64,000 nt of DNA from an uncultured Bacteroidaceae bacterium (GTDB lineage Bacteria > Bacteroidota > Bacteroidia > Bacteroidales > Bacteroidaceae), in assembly GCA_934426255.1 (NCBI GenBank), contig CAKRYD010000011.1, forward strand, positions 15,903 through 79,902, read 5' to 3'. Positions 34,200-42,242 of the stretch are shown one piece after another. The translations under genes were made by a program, and so were the position numbers. The first letter of the stretch is position 1. Every line of letters starts with the position of its first letter. The notes under the pieces are model-generated. The model had not been told where the DNA came from. It was given only the letters and a program-made list of their open reading frames with translations, and did not search any database.

Positions 34200-36719
34200 T
34201 TAGGTTCTGCCGCTCCTTGCAAGCAATGCCTTTATTGCGCCCGTAAAGGAGGCATCGGCTTCCAGGTCTTCCAGAAACAGATGCATGCGGTAGCGCCAAT
34301 AATGGTGAGGGTCGGCCGGATTATTGATTTGCTCGCTTTCCAAATCGTTGCTGCGCAGGCGTTCATCCATCGACAACCAATCCTGAAGCGCAATCACGCA
34401 AAGCAATGAGGGCGAGCTGAGGTGGCGAAGCAATATCTCGGCGCAAAGAGTCGCAGGCATTTCTTCGGGTGCTTTTCCCGTGTGGCGCAGCACTTGCGTA
34501 TAGTATTCCTGTGCCGCAGCGGCATTCTGCTGCCACCACAGACGCAAAGGCGGCATGTCGTGTGTCGTGATGGTATCGACCGACAGCAGCGGATTGGAAT
34601 CCACATCGGCAAAACGTTTCCATGAATATTTAGGCATGCTTTCCACTTCCAACGAAAGAATGTGCAGACTGTCGAGCACCTTGCGCATGCAGGCGGGTAT
34701 CATGCCCAAATCTTCGGCACAGGGCAGCATGTCGGTGGCCTGCACAAGCAGCGACAGTTTGGCGATGGCACCGCGCGCCCAGAAGTCATCGTGGCGGTGA
34801 AAGAAGAAATCATCGTAAATGCGGTTGTAGGCCTCTTTGTCGCTCTTCGTCAGCCGGCTGTAGGCCGAGGTGGCCTTTCCGCCGATGTTGGGATGGTATT
34901 TTCCGGCCGCGTGAGGGTCTTCAAAAAACAATTGTTCTTTCAGCACTTCTTCGTCAGCATTTGCCGCGTGACCAGGCCGCCGCACCGGCAGACTTGCCTT
35001 GAAACCCGCTTCCTTTATTTCCGTTTCGCTTAGCGGCAAAGCCGGATTGAAATGGCCTGTCATGCCCGAGCGGTAAGGAAACGGTATTTCCCAAATGCGG
35101 AAAAAGCCCAAAACGTGATCTATGCGGTAGGCATCGAAAAAGTCGGCCATGTAGCGCAGGCGGTCTTGCCACCAGCGTCCGCCGTCCTTGAGTATTTCCG
35201 GCCAGTTATAGGTAGGAAAGCCCCAGTTCTGGCCGTCGGCCGAAAAGTAGTCGGGCGGTGCGCCGGCCTGTCCGTCAAAGTTGAAAATCGCAGGGTTTGC
35301 CCATGCCGTTGCACTGTCGCGGCTCACACCGATGGGGATATCGCCTTTCAGCACCACCTTTTTCCGTCGGGCGTGAGCGTGTACTTCCGAAAGCTGTTCA
35401 TATAATACAAATTGCAGGAAGGCATAGTAGCGCACTTCGTCCATTCTGTTTTCTTGTTCGAGCCATTGCCTTATCTCCGCTTTGTTGTAGCGGCTGAAGC
35501 GCGGCCAATGCCTAAAGTCGGATGTGCCGTAGAGCTTTTGAAAAAAGCGGAAATAGCAATACGGGTGCAACCATTCCTGCCGGGCCGCCACAAAGGTCTT
35601 ATATTCGTCCGATGCCTCGACGGCGAGTCCTTCCTGAAGATAATAGGCTTGCAGATAGGCGTTTTTGGCGCGGTTCACTTTTTCATAATCAACGGAGAGC
35701 TGCCTGTTGAGCTCTTCAAACTCTTTTTGGAATGCGTCATTCAGTTTTTTGTCTTTCAACGGTTTCAGCCACCGCAGGCAGATATACATGGGATGAAGTG
35801 CAAAGACAGAAATGCCGTTGTAGGGATATGAATCGGCCCAAGTGCCCGAGCGGCTCGTATCGTTTACGGGCAATATTTGAACCACATGCAGCCCGGTTGC
35901 TGCCGCTATGTCTATCATCTTGTGCAAATCGCCGAAGTCGCCTACCCCACAGCTCTTGCGGCTCCGCAAGGAGAACACGGGAATCACCAGGCCGGCTGTG
36001 CGTACCGGGCATGACTCGAAACGCAAGGGCGACTGCTCAATGACTAAGTTGTCATGGCCGTTGCATGAAAGGATGCGGCGGTTGTCGCCGGCTTCCCAGA
36101 CGGTCTCGAGCGTCTTTTCGTCTTGCAGCACAAACTTGTATTCCATGGGGAAAACCAGTTTGTCGGCATCTATACTTACTTGCATGCTGTAGTGTCCTGT
36201 GCGCTTGACCGGCAATGCGTTCGAGGGGTTCCAGTTGCCGAGTAAGTCGGAGTTGCCCACCAGCAACAGGCGTTGGCCTTGGTGCGGCACAAACTCGGGC
36301 ACAATCAGATGGAGCTTGTGCAGGCTTTCGTCTGTATCGGCGAGCCCAATGCAGGCATTGTCTTCGCAGGCAAACAGGCAGTCTTTATAGGCTGAAGAAT
36401 AGAGATAGGAGTTGCTTCCGGCCGTTATCCACCGGCAGTGAACGGTGGTGCTTCCCTGTGCTGCCGGCTTGCAGCGGTGAAACGCTCCGCGCGCTTCGCT
36501 GTCGATGGTCTGCCCGTTGTCTTCCACGTGAAAGCGGAAGTGCAGGCAAGCGCTGTCGTCGCTGTTCAGACACACGGCACACTGCCAGATGCGCCCATCG
36601 GATGTGACCATGGGAATACGGGCGCTTTCGTTATTGGCATCTTCGGGCAGATACAAGTCAAGGCAGACTTGCGAATGGCCGTGGGTGATGTATTCGATAA
36701 AGAAGTTCAATGTCGTCAT
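34200..36719 (-). CDS. malQ: 4-alpha-glucanotransferase (GH77) with starch-binding domains
   Basis: An 839-residue amylomaltase/disproportionating enzyme that transfers alpha-1,4-glucan segments between maltooligosaccharides. The N-terminal 220 residues look like two CBM20-type starch-binding domains; the second is clear: GQRLLLVGNSDLLGNWNP, then MEYKFVLQD. GH77 motifs are GDIPIGVSRDSATAW, YRIDHVLGFFR with the nucleophile Asp, AEDLGMIP with the acid/base Glu, and TTHDMPPLRLWW. The architecture resembles plant DPE2. It is probably cytoplasmic, with no signal peptide. The second GH25 gene lies 22 bp upstream on the same strand. Confidence 0.95.
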   Translation of the reverse strand: MTTLNFFIEYITHGHSQVCLDLYLPEDANNESARIPMVTSDGRIWQCAVCLNSDDSACLHFRFHVEDNGQTIDSEARGAFHRCKPAAQGSTTVHCRWITAGSNSYLYSSAYKDCLFACEDNACIGLADTDESLHKLHLIVPEFVPHQGQRLLLVGNSDLLGNWNPSNALPVKRTGHYSMQVSIDADKLVFPMEYKFVLQDEKTLETVWEAGDNRRILSCNGHDNLVIEQSPLRFESCPVRTAGLVIPVFSLRSRKSCGVGDFGDLHKMIDIAAATGLHVVQILPVNDTSRSGTWADSYPYNGISVFALHPMYICLRWLKPLKDKKLNDAFQKEFEELNRQLSVDYEKVNRAKNAYLQAYYLQEGLAVEASDEYKTFVAARQEWLHPYCYFRFFQKLYGTSDFRHWPRFSRYNKAEIRQWLEQENRMDEVRYYAFLQFVLYEQLSEVHAHARRKKVVLKGDIPIGVSRDSATAWANPAIFNFDGQAGAPPDYFSADGQNWGFPTYNWPEILKDGGRWWQDRLRYMADFFDAYRIDHVLGFFRIWEIPFPYRSGMTGHFNPALPLSETEIKEAGFKASLPVRRPGHAANADEEVLKEQLFFEDPHAAGKYHPNIGGKATSAYSRLTKSDKEAYNRIYDDFFFHRHDDFWARGAIAKLSLLVQATDMLPCAEDLGMIPACMRKVLDSLHILSLEVESMPKYSWKRFADVDSNPLLSVDTITTHDMPPLRLWWQQNAAAAQEYYTQVLRHTGKAPEEMPATLCAEILLRHLSSPSLLCVIALQDWLSMDERLRSNDLESEQINNPADPHHYWRYRMHLFLEDLEADASFTGAIKALLARSGRT

Positions 36720-36741
36720 AAAGCAGGTATTTATCGTTGCT

Positions 36742-37557
36742 TCACTTGTAGCGGATGTCTTTCAGAGAGAATCCCTCCATCATTATGCTGCGGTCCACAT
36801 TGCCGTCTACGCCCGGCACGTCGCCATGCGAGGTATATTGCCAGATGACGTATTTGCGCCCGTCCGATAGTTCGGGCTGTGCGTCGCGATAGAAGGCTAT
36901 CATCAACGGATATTCGTCAAGGCCGGCACCGGCAAAGTGCTTGTTGTAGAAATTCACAAACGTATAGAGCATGGGTTTGCGTCCGTAATAGGCCGTCAGG
37001 CGTTCCAGAAATATTTTGAGACGTCTCACCAGTTCGGCCGAGCTGCATCCGTTGGTATGCTCTACGTCGACGATGGGAATCAAGTCCTGCATGTCTTTCC
37101 TGACGGTCGTTGTCATGTTGTTAAACTGCTCGTCGAGTGAGATGTGGGCGCGGAAGAAATGGTAGCTGCCTACTTTCAGACCGGCTTTCCGTGCTTCGCG
37201 TATGTTGTATTCATAGGTGTCGTCAACGAGGCTTGCGCCCTCGGTGGCTTTCATGTAGGCATAGCCTATCTGGCCGTCCTTGGCCACCGATTTCCAGTCT
37301 ATTTCGTGCTGGTAGTGCGACACATCGATGCCTTCCTTGAACCTCAGGTCCACAAAGTTGGGGCTGTCGGCTTCGGGCTGGTCGGGCAGGCTTTTCTGCA
37401 CCTTGCTGGCATGTACCATGGCGTCGGGCTCGGGCGTCACAATGACCGGTCCTTTCTTTTTTATCACTTTGTCTTTTGCTGCAATGCCCGTGGTGCAGCA
37501 GCACAGCAGGCACAAAAGCCATATTATGTACGTTCGTCTTGTCGAATCGTCAATCAC
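36742..37557 (-). CDS. GH25 lysozyme (second copy), exported
   Basis: A GH25 muramidase: GIDVSHYQHEIDW, YAYMKATEGASLV, catalytic PIVDVEHTNG, and MLYTFVNFYNKHF. No ATG begins the frame; it opens with TTG at 37638, but a TACATTTG -7 at 37597-37590 makes that start unlikely. I prefer GTG at 37557. That gives a basic tail (DDSTRRTYI), a hydrophobic export segment (WLLCLLCCCTTGIAA) and about 271 residues. Four cysteines in the hydrophobic stretch might include a lipidation site, but no clean lipobox is seen. It probably remodels peptidoglycan in the periplasm. It precedes malQ by 22 bp. Confidence 0.85.
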   Translation of the reverse strand: MIDDSTRRTYIIWLLCLLCCCTTGIAAKDKVIKKKGPVIVTPEPDAMVHASKVQKSLPDQPEADSPNFVDLRFKEGIDVSHYQHEIDWKSVAKDGQIGYAYMKATEGASLVDDTYEYNIREARKAGLKVGSYHFFRAHISLDEQFNNMTTTVRKDMQDLIPIVDVEHTNGCSSAELVRRLKIFLERLTAYYGRKPMLYTFVNFYNKHFAGAGLDEYPLMIAFYRDAQPELSDGRKYVIWQYTSHGDVPGVDGNVDRSIMMEGFSLKDIRYK

Positions 37558-37589
37558 TGTTACGGATGTTTTCTTTCTTGTTGATAGGG

Positions 37590-37597
37590 CAAATGTA
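37590..37597 (-). promoter_or_regulatory. -7 element for the second GH25 gene
   Basis: The minus strand reads TACATTTG, and a TTG lies at 37623-37621 (23-bp spacing). Its position decides in favour of the GTG start at 37557 over the TTG at 37638. Confidence 0.5.
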
Positions 37598-37659
37598 CGA
37601 TTTTGCGGCCTAAATCCATACAAAAAAGATTTAAACAAGCGGCTGCCGTTTTAAAAGTG

Positions 37660-39339
37660 TCACTTTTTTTCTTTGCCGTTGATGCGGATGTTGCGGCAGT
37701 TCTCTGCTTTCACTTCGTCGGCAGTGATTGCCAGGTTGTTGCTGATGTCAACGTTTTCGGCATCCTGCAGGAGGATGGCGAAAGGCTGATAGGAGTCAAA
37801 CAGATTGTTGCGGATGATGATGTTGCGGTTGACGTAGGGCGGCGTTGCCGTTGCCTCTGTCGAGACCATGATACACGAGGCCGTCGACGGGTTGCCCTCT
37901 TCGCCGCAATGTGATATGTAGTTGTTTTCTATCAGTGCCGATTCCACGGGGCCGCCTTCGCGCCAACTCAGTTCGGCTCCCAGTTTGATGGCTGTCAGGG
38001 TAGTCTGTTCAATCCTATTGCCCGAAACGACGGAGTGAGGCACTTTCAGCAGAAAGGCTCGTGCGCTGTGATAATATACGGCATTGTTCAGAATGCTTAC
38101 ATGTGGAAAACGTGTGTGGTTCAGCATGTAGCAGCTGTCGGCCAGTCCTGCGCTCACCTGACGGTCGAGTGTGATGATAACTTGCCATTTTACGGTCGAT
38201 GTGTCAACGCCTTTCACCTTGAAGCGGCCTTTTACGGCCATGTTGCGGCGGTCTACGGCAACGAGGGTGTCGCCTATCGAGGGATAGTCGAGCGACTGGG
38301 CGTGAAGGTCGGCGTTTTCGACCTTGATTTCGATGCGTTTGTCCGAATCGGGCTGCGGGTAGATGCTGTAATAATAGTTGTGCACGTTGGTACAGTCGTC
38401 GCCATTGCCCTTGAATGTGCTGTTACAGATGGTGAGTGTGCCCGAGCAGGAGGTGAAATGGGTGGCATCGGTGTTGGTCGAACTGTAGCGTCCCCGTTCG
38501 GGCACCACTTTCAGACCGTCAATCAGGATGTTGTGTGTGAGATGGCCCACTATGCCCATGCCCGGAAAGCTCATGATGGTGACATTGCGCACGGTCATGT
38601 CTTTCGACTCCTTTAGCATGATGCAAGGCCGGTAATGGCCGCCGTAACGTATGATGACAAAATCGCCTACGGGCGGACGTGCATCGGATTGTACGCGTAT
38701 CAGGCCGGGACGCACCAGCTGCATGTCGCCCGTGTTGGCATAATAGAAACGCTGCTTCAACATGCTATAGAAATGTACGCGTCCCTGCACCACATTGTCT
38801 ATGTAGCGGTACAGATCAGGGTCGTATTCCATGTCAAACGACGACTCGCCGACGGCCGTGATGCGCGCCTCGGTGGCGGCCGGGCGCTTGTAGGTGATGC
38901 TCAGACCGTCGATCACCACATTGCGAGCTTTTGTGAACGACAGCACTTCCATCCAACCCTCTACACGCAGCAGGGCTCCCGCGGCACGTATCGTGAGGTC
39001 GCGGCACGAGCTGAAGTCGAGTCCTTTTACATAAGGTTTCTGGGGAACAAACAGGCGGTGCTGCACTTCCAGCCCGCGCCCCAGTTCACCGTTGATGGCG
39101 CGACGCTCGATGTCGGCAGCCACTGGGTCGCTGAAATCATAGGTGCCGGGAGGAAAAACGAGCGTGGTGCCGCGGTGCTCACGGCAATAGCGCGCGGCGG
39201 CACGCAGAGCTTCGGCATCGTTGAGCCCGTCGTCGGGACGCGCACCGAAATCGGTTACGGATACTTCGTGACCGCGGCCGAAAGCGGCCGAGGTCGATAT
39301 GATGGAAACGGTGATGAATGACAATAAGAATCTTTTCAT
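37660..39339 (-). CDS. Exported beta-helix enzyme, probable GH110 alpha-1,3-galactosidase
   Basis: A 559-residue protein: signal peptide (MKRFLLSFITVSIISTSAAFG), then SVTDFGARPDDGLNDAEALR, the entry of right-handed parallel beta-helix carbohydrate enzymes. Repeated short strands follow (VVIDGLSITYK, MTVRNVTIMSFPG, ILIDGLKV). The block NTDATHFTSCSGTL followed by GNGDDCTNVHNYYY near residues 300-330 matches my memory of the GH110 active site, where Asp residues of DATHF and DD are catalytic. GH110 enzymes remove terminal alpha-1,3-galactose, as in blood-group B or linear Gal epitopes. The family call is inference from motifs. The gene stands alone with its own -7. Confidence 0.7.
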   Translation of the reverse strand: MKRFLLSFITVSIISTSAAFGRGHEVSVTDFGARPDDGLNDAEALRAAARYCREHRGTTLVFPPGTYDFSDPVAADIERRAINGELGRGLEVQHRLFVPQKPYVKGLDFSSCRDLTIRAAGALLRVEGWMEVLSFTKARNVVIDGLSITYKRPAATEARITAVGESSFDMEYDPDLYRYIDNVVQGRVHFYSMLKQRFYYANTGDMQLVRPGLIRVQSDARPPVGDFVIIRYGGHYRPCIMLKESKDMTVRNVTIMSFPGMGIVGHLTHNILIDGLKVVPERGRYSSTNTDATHFTSCSGTLTICNSTFKGNGDDCTNVHNYYYSIYPQPDSDKRIEIKVENADLHAQSLDYPSIGDTLVAVDRRNMAVKGRFKVKGVDTSTVKWQVIITLDRQVSAGLADSCYMLNHTRFPHVSILNNAVYYHSARAFLLKVPHSVVSGNRIEQTTLTAIKLGAELSWREGGPVESALIENNYISHCGEEGNPSTASCIMVSTEATATPPYVNRNIIIRNNLFDSYQPFAILLQDAENVDISNNLAITADEVKAENCRNIRINGKEKK

Positions 39340-39362
39340 GGCAAATGAATGATGTTAAAGTG

Positions 39363-39370
39363 CAAAGATA
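39363..39370 (-). promoter_or_regulatory. -7 element for the GH110-like gene
   Basis: TATCTTTG on the minus strand, 24 bp before ATG 39339. No matching TTG is seen 20 bp upstream. Confidence 0.45.
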
Positions 39371-39436
39371 AGCCTTTTTCGAGAGAAAATCTGCTGTGCT
39401 GCGCGCGAAACAGGCTGTCTGAGTGCGAAAACAGGC

Positions 39437-40798
39437 TCAGTGTGCCGGATTCTTTATTTCTTGCCGGAAAAGTCGCACGGCTTCTTCTATAATGCGCGCC
39501 GCTCCCTGTATGCCTACGCTCGAGGCATCGACTACGAGATGGTAGTTGCGTGCATCGCTCCAGCGCCGGCCGGTATATTGCAGGCAATGGTTGGCACGTC
39601 CGCGGTTTACTTGTTCGATGCGCTCCTTGGCCGCTTTTTCGTCCAGATGGTAGCGGTGGCTGACGCGGCTGACGGCAAATTCTTCGCTGCTTGTGACAAA
39701 TACATGGAAAGCGTTGGGATTGTCGCGGAGAGTGTAGTCGGCCAACCGGCCTACAATGACGCACGGACCTTCTGATGCCAGTTCGCGGATGGTGCGGCTT
39801 TGCGATACGAAAATGGCGTCATCGTGGTTGGGATTCATGGACGATGGTATGCTTTTGTCCGTAAAGATGAGTTCCCAAAGCTTGGCAGTGGAGATGTTCT
39901 GCTCGTTTTCCGCCACATATTCCGTACTGAACCCGAGTTCGTGAGCCGTTTGGTCAATCAGTTTGCGGTCGTAGAGCTTTACGCCCAGGCTGTGGGCAAG
40001 TTTTTCTGCTATGGCATGTCCGCCGCTGCCGTATTCACGGCTTATCGTGACCACCAGGTGGGAAGTCGGCGACGGGTGCTCCGAAGAGCGGACGGCGGCT
40101 GAATCGCCAAGCAGGCGGTCGAGCCATGAAAGATGCGGGTTGAACTGTCTCACCATGAACCCTACGAAGAACATGGAGACTAATGTGCCGATTCCTACCA
40201 TGTCCCAATGCCAGCTTTTTGTCGCCACGAGCATGATGGCGGCTCCTATGCATACCAAACCTGTGTCGGAGCATATCTTTACTTTGCCGAAATCGCGTTT
40301 CAGCACTTTGGCAATGGCCAATGGAAAGCCTTCGCCGGCCAGCATCAGCACATCGCAATGAACTTCGCAGGCTATTCCGTAGGCAAGGATGGCACCGCCT
40401 GCCAGAAGTTCTATGAAGCGCAGCGGCCAGGCCACATAGAGCGGCCAGTCGGCCGGTACTTGCAGAAACGATGTGAGCCACATGGTCAAATCGGTGTACC
40501 AGCCAAAAAGAAAGCTCACCAATATCTGCAAAAGCTGAATCTTCTCGTAGTTGCGCCGCAATAAGAGAATTTGGGCTAAGATGAAGAAAATGTGCATGCA
40601 CATCACATAGCTTCCCATCGTCCACGCTCCGGGAAGGAGGCTGAGCACGTAAGGCGGACACGAGATGGGCGACGAACCTAAATTGGCTCGGATAGACAGC
40701 GATGTGCCGAATGCAATGACAAAAAGCACGGCCGTAAAAGCTACGTAGCGTCGTAGCAGTTCGGCCGCGCTTCTATGTCGGGATGATTTTGTTGTCAA
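39437..40798 (-). CDS. Fusion of a YitT/YczE-type membrane domain and a cytidylate-kinase-like domain
   Basis: A 453-residue protein starting at TTG 40798; a TAA stop immediately precedes it, so no earlier start exists. Residues about 17-210 hold five or six membrane helices (FTAVLFVIAFGTSLSIRANLG, IQLLQILVSFLFGWYTDL, LLAGGAILAYGIACEVHC), like DUF6198/YczE proteins. Residues about 245-450 form a P-loop kinase of the cytidylate-kinase-like family: VVTISREYGSGGHAIAEKLA, VKLYDRKLIDQTA, and CVIVGRLADYTLRDNPN. Neither substrate is known. It follows DUF5723 by 21 bp and looks co-transcribed with it. Confidence 0.8.
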   Translation of the reverse strand: MTTKSSRHRSAAELLRRYVAFTAVLFVIAFGTSLSIRANLGSSPISCPPYVLSLLPGAWTMGSYVMCMHIFFILAQILLLRRNYEKIQLLQILVSFLFGWYTDLTMWLTSFLQVPADWPLYVAWPLRFIELLAGGAILAYGIACEVHCDVLMLAGEGFPLAIAKVLKRDFGKVKICSDTGLVCIGAAIMLVATKSWHWDMVGIGTLVSMFFVGFMVRQFNPHLSWLDRLLGDSAAVRSSEHPSPTSHLVVTISREYGSGGHAIAEKLAHSLGVKLYDRKLIDQTAHELGFSTEYVAENEQNISTAKLWELIFTDKSIPSSMNPNHDDAIFVSQSRTIRELASEGPCVIVGRLADYTLRDNPNAFHVFVTSSEEFAVSRVSHRYHLDEKAAKERIEQVNRGRANHCLQYTGRRWSDARNYHLVVDASSVGIQGAARIIEEAVRLFRQEIKNPAH

Positions 40799-40819
40799 TT
40801 ATGTCTGTTTGCTCCGTAT

Positions 40820-42208
40820 TCAGAACGGAAAGTTGATACCGAAGTTGAAAGCCGCGTTGCACGACAGTGGAAGTCCCTGCTTGGCCATTTTCCCGATGGT
40901 GTGATCAGTGGCGACAAACATGTTGAAGCCTTTTGGATGAAGCGAAAGAATCCAGCCCAAAGACATTCCGTAGGTTCCTGCCGCAACATTGGCGCCGGCA
41001 CTGAACCATCGTGTCGGGTCTACATTGGCCGACAAGCGGAATTCGGTCCACGAGAATTTGCCTTGCATGCGTGTCGTGTTGAGCAGGCCGAATTTCAGTT
41101 TGTCATAAGCCGGCAGCGTATACTGTGCTCCGAGGTTCAAGGTGGCTCCCAACGCACGGGTGCGGCCGCCTTCATCGCCATTGTCCTGCAATTCATAAAG
41201 CGAAGAAAGATCCTCTCCCATTCTCTCGAACTCGTCTTCGAAGTTGTTTCGGGCATCATCGTCCACGTTGAATATGTAGCGGTCGGTGGTAAAAGTCTTT
41301 TCGCCGTTGGTCGATGCCACCATATTGTTCGACCAGCTGATGAAGCCCAGGTCGAGCAGCGAGGCGCTGAATGTCCAGTCGTTGTCAAGCTTGTATTCTG
41401 CACCCAAATCGAAAGCCATTCCGAAACCGTTGAGACCGCCTCCGTCAACGTCGGCACCGCTCACATAGGTGTGGCGCACTTTTTCGCCTTCGGGGCCGCG
41501 CATCTTTTCTTCGGTCTCATAAGTCAGTCCTTTGACGCTGCTCTGAATCTTTGCGTCCGTAACGGCTGTCCATTGGTCGGTGCCCAGTGTCAGTTGGGCC
41601 TTGTTGAATTCGGCATCTATATTGGCACCGCCCAGCAGGAACTTGACTGCCGCGCCGACACGCAGCTTTTCGTTGATGTTGCGGGAGTGACCGAGGGCAA
41701 TCTCACCGTAGGCATCGGCATGGGCATTAAAATCCTTGATGTCGTATGTGGTATTGGCGGGACCTTCTTTGGCCAAATGGAAGATGGAACCGGGAATGAC
41801 TACACCGAAATTGCTGCGAACATTGAGACTCACGGTGTTGTAGCCGCCAAAAGCCTTGAAGCCCACAGAAAGGATGTTCAGCTTCATGTCAAAACCGAGC
41901 TTGTTCTTGTCGTTGATGTTGCCCATTGCTTCAGACGTGCTCACGTTCGGATTCATAAACGTCGTGGTTTTACCGTTGACATTATATAATATGTCGTCGA
42001 CGCCCAGGTTGCTGCGCAGTCCCATATTGATGTTTCCCAATGCAGGGAACGAAATGAAATTGCGGTCGTTGCCGATGGCGGGATTCTGGCTGTAGCGATA
42101 AAGATAGCCGTTTGTAAAGTAGGCCGACCTTGTGTCTTGTGCCATGGCAGGTGCTGCCAGCAGTGAAAGAAGGGCTATACGCGAAATCAGTTGGATATAT
42201 TGTTTCAT
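40820..42208 (-). CDS. DUF5723 outer-membrane beta-barrel protein
   Basis: A 462-residue protein with a signal peptide (about 1-23, ending AMAQ) and a DUF5723 start (TRSAYFTNGYLYRYSQNPAIG). Beta-barrel-like strands run through the whole length, ending in an aromatic strand (CNAAFNFGINFPF), a typical outer-membrane insertion signal. Glycine-aromatic repeats such as LKFGLLNTTRM and RVGAAVKFLLGGANI support a FadL/PorP-like barrel. Function unknown. The gene is 34 bp downstream of a large lipoprotein gene, and the pair probably forms a surface complex. Confidence 0.8.
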   Translation of the reverse strand: MKQYIQLISRIALLSLLAAPAMAQDTRSAYFTNGYLYRYSQNPAIGNDRNFISFPALGNINMGLRSNLGVDDILYNVNGKTTTFMNPNVSTSEAMGNINDKNKLGFDMKLNILSVGFKAFGGYNTVSLNVRSNFGVVIPGSIFHLAKEGPANTTYDIKDFNAHADAYGEIALGHSRNINEKLRVGAAVKFLLGGANIDAEFNKAQLTLGTDQWTAVTDAKIQSSVKGLTYETEEKMRGPEGEKVRHTYVSGADVDGGGLNGFGMAFDLGAEYKLDNDWTFSASLLDLGFISWSNNMVASTNGEKTFTTDRYIFNVDDDARNNFEDEFERMGEDLSSLYELQDNGDEGGRTRALGATLNLGAQYTLPAYDKLKFGLLNTTRMQGKFSWTEFRLSANVDPTRWFSAGANVAAGTYGMSLGWILSLHPKGFNMFVATDHTIGKMAKQGLPLSCNAAFNFGINFPF

Positions 42209-42242
42209 TTTTGTCTGTTCTTAGTGTTACTGAGTGGGTTCG

